A stretch of DNA of 64,000 nucleotides from REEB95 sp035934995. Its GTDB lineage: Bacteria; Pseudomonadota; Alphaproteobacteria; ATCC43930; CGMCC-115725. A program made the translations under genes and the position numbers. Positions 26,745-34,894 of the stretch are shown here, piece by piece. The notes below the pieces were generated by a model that was not told the origin of the DNA, ran no database searches, and saw only the letters and a list, made by a program, of their open reading frames with translations. How positions within the stretch are numbered: position 1 is the first letter of the stretch; each line of letters starts with the position of its first letter. The stretch spans positions 1-64,000 of the forward strand of contig DASYXI010000040.1 of NCBI GenBank assembly GCA_035934995.1, in the 5' to 3' direction.

Positions 26745-28691
26745 ATGAAGACCACCGCCATCGCCGCCGCACTGGGCGCCATTCTGCTGCTGGCGCCGCC
26801 GCTGGCGGCGCAAAGTTTCGCCGATCCGCCGGGCCGTGTCGGCCGTTTGAGCTATATCGACGGCACGGTTTCGCTGCACGCGCCGGATCAGGATCAGTGG
26901 TCCGAGGCGGTGATCAATTATCCGGTTACCACCGGCGATGGCTTCTGGACCCAGCCGCAATCGCGCGCCGAAGTCCAGGTCGGCGCCGTGGAAATGCGGC
27001 TCGACGAGTCGACAGAAGCCGATATCGTCCGGCTCGACGACGCGGCGACCGTGCTGCGCGTCGATCAGGGCGTCATTGAAGTCCATGTCATTGCCATGCC
27101 GACGGGCGGTGTCGCCGTGCTGACGCCGCTCGGCCAGGCCGATCTGCTGACCGTCGGCAGCTATCACGTCGAAGCCGGCCAACCGGGCTCCGACAACGCG
27201 CCGCCCAACCAGATGGTCGTCAGCGTCCTGCAAGGCCGCGCGCGCGTCGCCGGCCAGCGGTCGTCGCTGACCGTCGAAGCCGGCGAAAGCGCAATCGCTT
27301 CTGGCACGGGCTTCCAGCTCGTCCAGGTGGAGGCCACTTCGTTCGACAATTGGGCGCTGGCGCGCGAGCGGCGCGAAGCGCAGCCGACGGCGACGGCCTG
27401 GTACGTGCCGCCGACGATGACCGGCTATCAGGATCTCGACCAATCCGGCCAGTGGACGACCGATCCGACCTACGGCACGGTCTGGTATCCGGCGTCGATC
27501 CCGGCGGACTGGGCGCCTTATCGCTACGGCCATTGGGTTTGGGTTCAGCCCTGGGGCTGGACCTGGGTCGACGACGCGCCGTGGGGCTTCGCGCCCTTCC
27601 ACTATGGCCGCTGGGCGTTCATCCGCGACCGCTGGGCCTGGTGCCCGGGTGACTATCACGCGCGCCCGGTCTATGCGCCGGCGCTGGTCGCTTTCATCGG
27701 CGGCGGCATCACCATCGCCGTGGGCCAGCCGGTTGGCTGGGTGCCGCTGGCGCCCGGTGAACGATTCCATCCGTGGTATCACACCGGCACCGCCTACGTG
27801 CAGCGCGTGAACTACGTCCGCTACGACACCCATGTCACCAACAACGTGGTGATCAACAACTATTACGGCACGGCGAAGACCTCGCAGTTCCGCAACGCAC
27901 GCGCCGCGACCGTGGTTTCGTCCCATGCGTTTTCGTCCGCGGCGCCGGTGCAGCGCTCGGTGGAAAAGGTCGATCCGCAGCATCTCAATCAGGCGCGGAC
28001 CGTCGCGACCTTGACGCACGTGCAGCCGACCGTCGAGGCACGCGGCGCCATTGCGCATCCCGAAGCAGCAAGCGCCACGTCCGTCGCACGTCCCGAGAAG
28101 AACGCCCCGGCACCGACGGCGACCGCCAACCGTGAAGCTGCGCCGTCGCCGACGGTTACGCGCGGCAACGACCATCTGCAACCGCCCACGCCCGAAACCC
28201 GCGCCGCCACGCCAGCGCCGCATCCGCCGGCACCGACGCCGGAGGGCCGGCCGGTAACGCCGTCGGCACCTGAAACGCATGTCGCGACGCCGGCACCCCA
28301 TCCGCCGACGCCCGAAACACATGCCGCCGCACCGGCGCCGCATCCGCCGACAGTAACGCCGGAGGCCAAACCCGCGTCGCCGACGCCCACGCGTCAGGCC
28401 GCGGTGACCCCGCGCGTCACGCCGCCGCCGATCCCGCATCCGTTCACGGCCACGCCGCGCCCCGCGGCGCGTCCGTTGCCGCCCGTGCAGGTCCAGCGGC
28501 CGGTGCAGAACACTCGCATCACGCCGACGCCGCAAGGCTGGCAGCGTGCGCCGGTGCAACCGGCCGCCGCCCATCCGCCGCAGCCGCAGCCGCAGCGTCC
28601 AGCGCCGGCCCCACATCCGGCACCGGCCGCGCATCCCGCGCCGCCGTCGCAAGGCGGCAGCCAGGGCGGCGAGCCGCAACGGCATCCCTAA
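26745..28691 (+). CDS. Secreted FecR/DUF6600-type protein with long proline-rich tail
   Basis: This 648-residue protein has a signal peptide ('MKTTAIAAALGAILLLAPPL') and an N-terminal FecR-like beta domain ('GRVGRLSYIDGTVSLHAPDQ', 'VEMRLDESTEADIVRLDD'). A Trp/Tyr-rich segment follows at about residues 220-350, with repeated patterns such as 'WTTDPTYGTVWYP' and 'YGHWVWVQPWGWTWVDDAPW', which is the DUF6600 type. The last 210 residues are Pro/Ala/Thr-rich with recurrent APHPP units. Proteins of this layout are exported and of unknown function; the tail could cross the cell wall region or bind partners. The ATG follows GAGGA; an upstream in-frame ATG at 26700 would hide the signal peptide. Confidence 0.82.
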   Translation: MKTTAIAAALGAILLLAPPLAAQSFADPPGRVGRLSYIDGTVSLHAPDQDQWSEAVINYPVTTGDGFWTQPQSRAEVQVGAVEMRLDESTEADIVRLDDAATVLRVDQGVIEVHVIAMPTGGVAVLTPLGQADLLTVGSYHVEAGQPGSDNAPPNQMVVSVLQGRARVAGQRSSLTVEAGESAIASGTGFQLVQVEATSFDNWALARERREAQPTATAWYVPPTMTGYQDLDQSGQWTTDPTYGTVWYPASIPADWAPYRYGHWVWVQPWGWTWVDDAPWGFAPFHYGRWAFIRDRWAWCPGDYHARPVYAPALVAFIGGGITIAVGQPVGWVPLAPGERFHPWYHTGTAYVQRVNYVRYDTHVTNNVVINNYYGTAKTSQFRNARAATVVSSHAFSSAAPVQRSVEKVDPQHLNQARTVATLTHVQPTVEARGAIAHPEAASATSVARPEKNAPAPTATANREAAPSPTVTRGNDHLQPPTPETRAATPAPHPPAPTPEGRPVTPSAPETHVATPAPHPPTPETHAAAPAPHPPTVTPEAKPASPTPTRQAAVTPRVTPPPIPHPFTATPRPAARPLPPVQVQRPVQNTRITPTPQGWQRAPVQPAAAHPPQPQPQRPAPAPHPAPAAHPAPPSQGGSQGGEPQRHP

Positions 28692-28712
28692 GCCGGCGTC
28701 AGCCGACGGCGG

Positions 28713-29732
28713 TCAGTCCCAGGCGCGGTCGTCGAAGCCGGGCGGCCGCTTCTGGTCGGCGCCCGACGGCAGCGGCGCCGCCGGCGCGGCCATCCAGCTT
28801 TCCATGTCGCGAACGACCACGGCCGCTTCGAGGTCGCGCGTCAGCATGTGATAGCCATTTTGATAATAGGCGATGCAGCGCCGGCCCGGCGGCACCTTCG
28901 GCAGCCGCGCAACGAAGCGCTTCATCGCGCGCGCCGGAATCAGCTCGTCGTGCGCGCCATAGAGGATCAAGGCGCGCTCGTTGAATTCGGGCGCCGCGTT
29001 CTGCGCCAGCGTCATCAAATTGACCAGTCCTTCGATGGTGTCGGCGCGCGTCGCCTTGATGAACAGCGGATCGCGCGCGAGCTCGCGCAGCATCTCGATA
29101 TTGTCGGACGCCTGGATGTGCAGGCTCGAGCCGGTGAAGGTGATGCCCGGCATGAAGGTATCCGCAAGCCACAGCGCGCTGCGCTCGAAAATATTCATCT
29201 CGGCGCGGCTCCAGACCGCCGGCGCCAATAGGATATAGCCGTCGGCCGCCGGTTTTTCGGTGCCGGCTGCGCCGGTCGCGGCAACGATGGCGACGGCGCC
29301 GCCCATGCTTTCGCCGAACACGAAGAGCGGCACGCCCGGATAGCGCGCGCGCAGCAGATGCGTCGCCTCGGCCAGGTCCTGCGCCATGCGCTTGGCGCCT
29401 GCCCACCGGCCGCGATCGGGCGCGCGGCCGAAGCCGCGCTGGTCGTAGGCGAAGGTGGCGATGCCGTCGGCTTCCATCGCCTTCGCCGGTTCGGCGCCGC
29501 CGTGCGAATAGTCGTTGAAGCCGTGAACATAGAGCACCACAGCGCGCGGCCGTCCGGCCGGCAGCCACGAATAAAACGGCAGCTTCACGCCGTCGTCGGC
29601 GCGCAGAAAATCGCCGTCGAGCGCGGGCTTGGCGATGTCGGGAGCGTGAGGCGGCACGTTCGGCACTCCGGCGCAACCAACCAGGATCATCGCGAGCGCC
29701 ACCGCCGCGATCCGGGCGAGGCGCAGCTTCAC
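28713..29732 (-). CDS. Lipoprotein alpha/beta hydrolase (lysophospholipase / monoacylglycerol lipase-like)
   Basis: A 339-residue protein with a lipoprotein signal (lipobox 'ILVGCAG', Cys20) and an alpha/beta-hydrolase fold of the S33/Hydrolase_4 type. The nucleophile elbow is 'FVFGESMGGAVAI', the oxyanion segment is 'VVLYVHGFNDYSHG', and the late acid and His lie near 'GAHDELIPARAM' and 'NGYHMLTRDLE'. The start is GTG overlapping the ABC gene's TGA (GTGA), so it is coupled to that ATPase. A role on membrane lipids is suggested by anchoring and family but is not shown. Confidence 0.85.
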   Translation of the reverse strand: MKLRLARIAAVALAMILVGCAGVPNVPPHAPDIAKPALDGDFLRADDGVKLPFYSWLPAGRPRAVVLYVHGFNDYSHGGAEPAKAMEADGIATFAYDQRGFGRAPDRGRWAGAKRMAQDLAEATHLLRARYPGVPLFVFGESMGGAVAIVAATGAAGTEKPAADGYILLAPAVWSRAEMNIFERSALWLADTFMPGITFTGSSLHIQASDNIEMLRELARDPLFIKATRADTIEGLVNLMTLAQNAAPEFNERALILYGAHDELIPARAMKRFVARLPKVPPGRRCIAYYQNGYHMLTRDLEAAVVVRDMESWMAAPAAPLPSGADQKRPPGFDDRAWD

Positions 29733-30694
29733 GCGGACGTTCCCTGCCGCGTCAGGCGCAGGAAGATGTCCTCGAGATCGGTTTCCTCGCTCGAAACGTC
29801 GCGAATGGCAAGCCCGGCGGCGGCGACCGCCGCCAGCACCTCGCCGACATGAGCCCGGCTCGGCTTGTAGTGAAAGACCACCCGATCGGGCGCCTCGAGC
29901 GTCAGGCCCATGGCCTGGAGCGCCGGCGGCAACGCGTTCACCGGCGCCATCAGCGCCAAGCTCAGTTTCTTCTCGTCGACCTTGCGCACCAGCGCCTGCG
30001 TTTCGTCACAAGCGACAAGGCGTCCTTCGTCGATGATCGCGATGATGCGGCAGAGCTCCTCGGCCTCTTCGAGATAGTGCGTCGTCAACAGCACGGTGGT
30101 GCCGGCGGCGGCGAGCTCGCGCACGGTCGTCCACAACTGGAGACGCAGCTCGACGTCGACGCCCGCGGTCGGCTCGTCGAGCACGAGGACCGGCGGCGAA
30201 TGCACCATCGCCTTGGCCATCATCAGCCGGCGCCGCATGCCGCCCGAGAGCGTGCGCGCCGGCGCGTCGGCCTTTTCGGTCAATCCCACGAGCGCGAGCA
30301 ACTCGGAGGTGCGGCGTTCGGACTTCGGCACGCCATAGAGCCCGGCCTGGACGTCCAGCAACTCGCGCGCCGCGAAGAACGAGTCGAGATTCAATTCCTG
30401 GGGCACGACGCCGATGGCGGCGCGAGCGTTGCGCGGGTCTTCGTCGATGTCGATGCCCCAGATCTTGGCGCTGCCGGACGATTTGATCACCAGGCCGGCG
30501 AGGATGTTGATGAGCGTCGACTTGCCGGCGCCGTTCGGGCCGAGCAGGCCGAAAATGGCGCCGCGCGGGATCGCCAAATCGACGCCGTCCAACGCCGGCT
30601 TGCCCCGGCCGTTGCCGCCGTAGAATTTGGTCAGGCCCTTGATCTCGACCGCCTGGGCGGACGGTGCGCTCGCGAACGCGTTGCGACTGGTCAT
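29729..30694 (-). CDS. ABC transporter ATP-binding protein (CcmA/daunorubicin-type)
   Basis: This 321-residue protein is a single nucleotide-binding domain with Walker A 'GLLGPNGAGKSTLINIL', Q-loop 'VVPQELNLD', signature 'LSGGMRRRLMMAKA', Walker B 'VLVLDEPTAGVD' and H-loop 'LLTTHYLEEAEEL'. The C-terminal extension is that of ATPases working with ABC-2 type permeases. No permease gene is adjacent; the gene after it is the lipoprotein hydrolase. I start at 'MTSRNAFASAP', just before similarity begins, although the frame stays open for 50 more codons. Confidence 0.88.
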   Translation of the reverse strand: MTSRNAFASAPSAQAVEIKGLTKFYGGNGRGKPALDGVDLAIPRGAIFGLLGPNGAGKSTLINILAGLVIKSSGSAKIWGIDIDEDPRNARAAIGVVPQELNLDSFFAARELLDVQAGLYGVPKSERRTSELLALVGLTEKADAPARTLSGGMRRRLMMAKAMVHSPPVLVLDEPTAGVDVELRLQLWTTVRELAAAGTTVLLTTHYLEEAEELCRIIAIIDEGRLVACDETQALVRKVDEKKLSLALMAPVNALPPALQAMGLTLEAPDRVVFHYKPSRAHVGEVLAAVAAAGLAIRDVSSEETDLEDIFLRLTRQGTSA

Positions 30695-30754
30695 TGATTG
30701 TACCGGTGTAATGCGTATCATCCGCGCCGCAAACGGGTCAATCGAGCGGACGGC

Positions 30755-30967
30755 ATGGCAGGGATCAAGCCTTTCGAGACGGTTACGGTCGATACCGATA
30801 AGGTCGCATGCGCCGGCGAAGGCGGCGGCTTGGTCGGCGGTCACCCCAAGGTCTATCTCAATCTCGGGCCTGGCGGCCGGGTCGAATGCCCGTATTGCTC
30901 GCGCCTGTTCCTCAAGCGGGGCGCGCCGGCGGAATATCCGCCCAACCAGACCAGCAAGACGGCCTAG
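30755..30967 (+). CDS. zf-CHCC zinc-finger protein (NDUFS6-like)
   Basis: The 70-residue product has the CHCC pattern 'VACAGEGGGLVGGHPKVYL' followed by 'VECPYCSRLF', giving Cys, His, Cys, Cys ligands. The family includes the complex I accessory subunit NDUFS6 of mitochondria and is common in Alphaproteobacteria. The start 'MAGIKPFETV' is where the similarity begins. It is divergent from the ABC gene and lies 64 bp before polA. Confidence 0.88.
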   Translation: MAGIKPFETVTVDTDKVACAGEGGGLVGGHPKVYLNLGPGGRVECPYCSRLFLKRGAPAEYPPNQTSKTA

Positions 30968-31031
30968 GCACGCAGCGCCGACGCGCGCTTTGTCCGTGCA
31001 CTGGGCGGCGTTGTGGTGAAGAATTCACGCC

Positions 31032-33926
31032 ATGCCCGATACACGCGCCAAGCCGGCGCCCAAGGCGACCAGTAAGAAAAGCGGCGACGGCGGTGGCGCG
31101 ACCAAGCCCAAGCACGTCTACTTGATCGACGGCTCGGGTTTCATCTTCCGCGCCTATCACGCGATGCCCAAGCTGACGCGGCCGGACAAGACGCCGGTCG
31201 GCGCGGTGCTCGGCTTCTGCAACATGATCCTGAAGCTGGTCGGCGAAACCGATGCCGATCACGTCGCGGTGGTGTTCGACGTCGCGCGCGTCACGTTCCG
31301 CAATCGGCTTTATAAGGATTACAAGGCGCACCGGCCCGAGCCGCCGGACGATCTGGTGCCGCAATTTGCGCTGGTGCGCGAAGCCGTCGACGCCTTCAAC
31401 GTCTGCCGCATCGAGCAGCCCGATTACGAGGCCGACGATCTGATCGCGACCTATGCCGACGCCGCCGTGCGCGAAGGCGCGCGCGTCACAATCGTCTCGT
31501 CCGACAAGGATTTGATGCAGCTCGTCTCCGACAAGGTCGAGCTTTATGACGCCATGCGCGACCGGCCGATCCGCGCGCCCGAGGTGGCCGAGAAATTCGG
31601 TGTCGGCCCCGACAAGGTGATCGACGTGCTGGCTCTGTGGGGCGACAGCAGCGACAACGTGCCGGGCGTGCCCGGCATCGGCGCCAAGACCGCGGCCGAA
31701 CTCATCAACCAGTACGGCGACCTCGAGACCCTGCTGAAGCGCGCCGGCGAGATCAAACAGCCGAAGCGACGCGAGGCGTTGACCGAGCACGCCGACGATG
31801 CGCGGCTGTCGAAAAAGCTGGTGACGCTCGACCACGCGGTGCCGCTGCCGTGTCCATTGTCGGATTTGGCCGTCCGATCGTTCGATCCGGCGAAACTGAC
31901 GGCGTTCCTCCAGGCGCAGGGCTTCCGCGCGCTGCTGGGTCGCGTCCAGGCCAAGCTCGGTTCGGGTGGCCACGCCGCGTCGGCCGAAGACGGAGCCGCG
32001 AGTCCCCGGCCCGCCGCCGATATTAAAGCGCCGGCGCCGGTCGCAACCGCCATGGCAACGCAGCTCGCCGCTGCCAAGCAGAATTATGAATTGGTGCAGG
32101 ATGTGGCCGCCCTCGACCGCTGGATCGCCGCGGCGTTCGAAAAAGGCGCGGTCGCGATCGACACCGAGACCAGTTCGCTCGATGCCGTCGCCGCCGATCT
32201 GGTCGGCGTATCGCTGGCGCTCGAACCGGGCATGGCTTGTTATATCCCCGTCGGTCACACCAGCGGCGCGCCCGGCGCGCTCGACCTCGCAGGTGCCGGT
32301 TCCGCGCCGAAGCAAATTGCGCGCGAGATCGTCATCGAGCGGCTCAAGCCGCTGCTCGAGGATCCGGGCGTCCTCAAGATCGGCCAGAACATCAAATACG
32401 ACATGCAGGTGCTCTTCCGTTACGGCATCGCCATGGCGCCGATCGACTGCACGCTGCTGATCTCGTTTGTCCTCGACGCCGGCCTGCACGGCCACGGCCT
32501 CGACGAACTGGCCAAGCTCCATTTCGGCCACGACATGATCAAGTACAAGGACGTCGCCGGCAGCGGCAAAAACCATATCGGCTTCGCGGCCGTGCCGCTG
32601 GACCGCGCCTGCGATTATTCCGCCGAGGACGCCGATTACACGCTGCGGCTGCATCGCCTGCTGAAGCCGCGGCTCATCGCCGAGCATCGCATCGCGTTTT
32701 ACGAAACCGTGGAGCGGCCGTTGCCCGCCGTCGTGGGCGCCATGGAGCGCGCCGGGATCAGCGTCGATCGCGCCGAACTCAAACGCTTGAGCGACGACTT
32801 CGCCCGGCGCATTGCCGAAGCCGAGACCGAAATCCACAAGCTTGCCGGCCACCCGTTCAACGTCGGCTCGCCGCAACAGCTCGGCAAAGTGCTATTCGAC
32901 GAACTCCACCTCGAGCGCTTTGGCCGCAAGACCAAGTCGGGCGCCAATTCCACCGACGCGGCCGTGCTTGAAGAGCTGGCCGAGGCGCATCCGCTGCCCG
33001 CCAAGGTGCTGGAATGGCGCGAGCTGGCAAAGCTCAAATCGACCTACGCCGACGCGCTGGTCGATGAAATCAATCCGGCGACCGGCCGCGTGCACACAAG
33101 TTATTCGCTCACGGGCGCGGCGACCGGCCGGCTGGCGTCGAGCGATCCCAATCTGCAGAACATTCCGATCCGCACCGAGGAAGGCCGCAAGATTCGCCAT
33201 GCTTTCATTGCGGCGCCGGGCTGCCTTCTGATCTCGGCGGATTACAGCCAGATCGAATTGCGTCTCGCGGCGCATGTCGGCGACATCGGTCCGCTGAAGG
33301 ACGCGTTCCGCGACGGCCTCGACATCCACGCGATGACCGCCAGCCAGGTCTTCGGCGTGCCCATCGCAGGCATGGACCCGATGCTGCGGCGGCGCGCCAA
33401 GGCGATCAATTTCGGCATCCTCTACGGCATCAGCGCCTTCGGCCTCGGCCGCCAGATCGACGTGCCGCAGGCGGACGCCGGAAAATTCATCAAGGCCTAT
33501 TTCGACCGCTTCCCGGGCATTCGCAATTACATGGATCGCACCAAGGAATTCGCGCGCGAGAACGGCTATGTCGAAACCCTGTTCGGCCGCCGTTGCTACG
33601 TGCCCGGAATCAAGGACCCGATCCCGGCGCGCCGCGGCTTCTCCGAGCGCGCGGCGATCAACGCGCCGCTGCAAGGCGCCGCGGCCGACATCATCAAGCG
33701 CGCCATGCGGCGGATTCCGCCCGCGCTGACGCAAGCCGGCCTCAAGGCCAAGATGCTGTTGCAAGTGCACGACGAACTCGTGTTCGAGGCGCCCGAAGCC
33801 GAAGCCAAGAAGACCGCCGCGCTGGTCAAAGAGGTGATGGAAAACGCCCATCGTCCGGCGGTCGAACTGTCGGTGCCATTGGTCGTCGACACCGGCATGG
33901 CGCGTCATTGGGACTCGGCCCACTAA
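31032..33926 (+). CDS. polA: DNA polymerase I
   Basis: This is a full 964-residue Pol I with three domains. The 5'-3' exonuclease spans about residues 27-310 ('VYLIDGSGFIFRAYHAMPKL', 'DSSDNVPGVPGIGAKTA'). The 3'-5' proofreading domain appears intact, with 'AIDTETSSLD' near residue 377, 'GQNIKYDMQVL' and 'YSAEDADYTLRL'. The polymerase domain has motif A 'LISADYSQIELRLAAHVG', motif B 'RRRAKAINFGILYGIS' and motif C 'VHDELVFE'. The enzyme fills gaps and removes primers. The N-terminal 25 residues are Lys/Ala-rich and extra to the fold. Confidence 0.97.
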   Translation: MPDTRAKPAPKATSKKSGDGGGATKPKHVYLIDGSGFIFRAYHAMPKLTRPDKTPVGAVLGFCNMILKLVGETDADHVAVVFDVARVTFRNRLYKDYKAHRPEPPDDLVPQFALVREAVDAFNVCRIEQPDYEADDLIATYADAAVREGARVTIVSSDKDLMQLVSDKVELYDAMRDRPIRAPEVAEKFGVGPDKVIDVLALWGDSSDNVPGVPGIGAKTAAELINQYGDLETLLKRAGEIKQPKRREALTEHADDARLSKKLVTLDHAVPLPCPLSDLAVRSFDPAKLTAFLQAQGFRALLGRVQAKLGSGGHAASAEDGAASPRPAADIKAPAPVATAMATQLAAAKQNYELVQDVAALDRWIAAAFEKGAVAIDTETSSLDAVAADLVGVSLALEPGMACYIPVGHTSGAPGALDLAGAGSAPKQIAREIVIERLKPLLEDPGVLKIGQNIKYDMQVLFRYGIAMAPIDCTLLISFVLDAGLHGHGLDELAKLHFGHDMIKYKDVAGSGKNHIGFAAVPLDRACDYSAEDADYTLRLHRLLKPRLIAEHRIAFYETVERPLPAVVGAMERAGISVDRAELKRLSDDFARRIAEAETEIHKLAGHPFNVGSPQQLGKVLFDELHLERFGRKTKSGANSTDAAVLEELAEAHPLPAKVLEWRELAKLKSTYADALVDEINPATGRVHTSYSLTGAATGRLASSDPNLQNIPIRTEEGRKIRHAFIAAPGCLLISADYSQIELRLAAHVGDIGPLKDAFRDGLDIHAMTASQVFGVPIAGMDPMLRRRAKAINFGILYGISAFGLGRQIDVPQADAGKFIKAYFDRFPGIRNYMDRTKEFARENGYVETLFGRRCYVPGIKDPIPARRGFSERAAINAPLQGAAADIIKRAMRRIPPALTQAGLKAKMLLQVHDELVFEAPEAEAKKTAALVKEVMENAHRPAVELSVPLVVDTGMARHWDSAH

Positions 33927-33987
33927 CGCGACCGGTATTGCCACGCACACGCGTGCATAAGCCGGAAAATCCTGTGGATGACACACG

Positions 33988-34005
33988 CCGCCGCGTGGCG
34001 GTTTT
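33988..34005 (+). terminator. Possible Rho-independent terminator after polA
   Basis: A short hairpin CCGCC-GCGT-GGCGG is followed directly by TTTT, about 60 bp after the polA stop. The stem has only five GC pairs, so it may be weak. It touches the TTAA-type motif described next. Confidence 0.42.
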
Positions 34006-34017
34006 AACTCCCGTTAA
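34004..34017. promoter_or_regulatory. Paired TTAA motif, possible CtrA-like site upstream of the PAS gene
   Basis: TTAA-N6-TTAA lies within the larger inverted repeat TTTAAC-TCCC-GTTAAA, 50 bp before the GTG of the PAS-domain gene. The alphaproteobacterial cell-cycle regulator CtrA recognises TTAA-N7-TTAA; here the spacer is one base short, so the match is imperfect. It could instead be an operator for another dimeric regulator. Confidence 0.3.
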
Positions 34018-34066
34018 ACCCTTGTGGCTAGGTTGTGACCGACACCGCCGCAGGGGACAAAGCGAC

Positions 34067-34594
34067 GTGCAGAGCGAGTTTCGCGACGACCCGATTTTGG
34101 GTCCGGCTTACGACTATTGGCGCAGCAAGTGCCGCCACGGCGCCTTGCCGCGCCGCCGCGACATCGATCCGACCGAGATTCCGCGCCTATTGCCGCATCT
34201 GCTGATCAGCGAGCTGGTCGATGGCGGTACGCGACTGCGTTATCGGCTGACCGGCACCGCGGTTGTTGCGGCCTATGGCGGCGAACTCACCGGCAAGCAT
34301 TGTGACGAAGTTTGTTTGCAGGAACGCCGCGCCTCGGTCGTCGCGCAATATCGGCTGATTTGCGAGCGAAAGCAGCCATTGCTGCTGCGGCACCGCTATC
34401 TCTCGTCGCACCAGGTGCCGCTGATCTGTCACCGCCTGGTAATGCCGTTGTCCGACGATGCGCGGATGGTCAACCAATTCGTCGCCGCGCTGCGCTTCGA
34501 ATATCACGGCAATGTGCATGAATGGGCCGGTCGCTGGGTTGCGTCCGCCGGCGATTTTACCTTCGAGGACGGTTACAGCGCGCTTGTCGCCTGA
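34067..34594 (+). CDS. PAS-domain (PAS_5 type) protein
   Basis: The 175-residue product resembles the single-domain PAS_5 proteins of Alphaproteobacteria: 'YDYWRSKCRHGALPRRRDID', 'IPRLLPHLLISELVDGGTRL', 'RYRLTGTAVVAAYGGELTGK' and the C-terminal beta strands. No output domain is attached, so it may act through a partner. GTG at 34067 follows AGGGGA; the frame runs far upstream into polA, where it is only a shadow. A TTAA-type motif sits upstream. Confidence 0.8.
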   Translation: MQSEFRDDPILGPAYDYWRSKCRHGALPRRRDIDPTEIPRLLPHLLISELVDGGTRLRYRLTGTAVVAAYGGELTGKHCDEVCLQERRASVVAQYRLICERKQPLLLRHRYLSSHQVPLICHRLVMPLSDDARMVNQFVAALRFEYHGNVHEWAGRWVASAGDFTFEDGYSALVA

Positions 34595-34604
34595 GGCCTA
34601 AAGC

Positions 34605-34787
34605 CTAGCATTGCGGCACTTTGTAGCCGACGGCGTTGCGCTCGGCGAGTTCGGCCAGCCGCTCGAATTGAGCCGCGACTTCCAGAAGTTCGAATCGCAG
34701 CGACGCGTTCTTCGTTTCGCGTGCCAAGGCGCGTAGACGCGCCGCTTGCGCGCGATAGGTGGTGGAAGCCAACGCCTTGTCGGCCAT
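34605..34787 (-). CDS. Small helical protein, conserved-hypothetical type
   Basis: A 60-residue protein, likely one or two amphipathic helices ('STTYRAQAARLRALARETKN', then 'LRFELLEVAAQFERLAELAE'). Small Ala/Arg/Glu-rich proteins beginning with a YR-x-A-x-x-LR pattern are frequent in Alphaproteobacteria and have no known function. It converges with the PAS gene. High GC makes short open frames common, so the call rests on the amino-acid pattern. Confidence 0.6.
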   Translation of the reverse strand: MADKALASTTYRAQAARLRALARETKNASLRFELLEVAAQFERLAELAERNAVGYKVPQC

Positions 34788-34894
34788 ACCCCAAACTCTA
34801 GGTTGACGGCGGCAAGCCTATGTCGGCCGAGTCCGTCGTGGTGGTGACGTTTCCGTGACTGCGCGTGTTGCGGCGCAACCAGCTGCTCCATGGG

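Noticed and set aside
26715..28685. A 656-codon open frame on the minus strand opposite the FecR/DUF6600 gene
   Set aside because: It is Arg-rich with no fold, mirrors the codon pattern of the plus-strand gene, and the plus-strand protein has a signal peptide and domains. High GC causes such shadows.
30912..32876. A 654-codon open frame opposite polA
   Set aside because: polA motifs are continuous on the plus strand; the antisense text has no recognisable domain.
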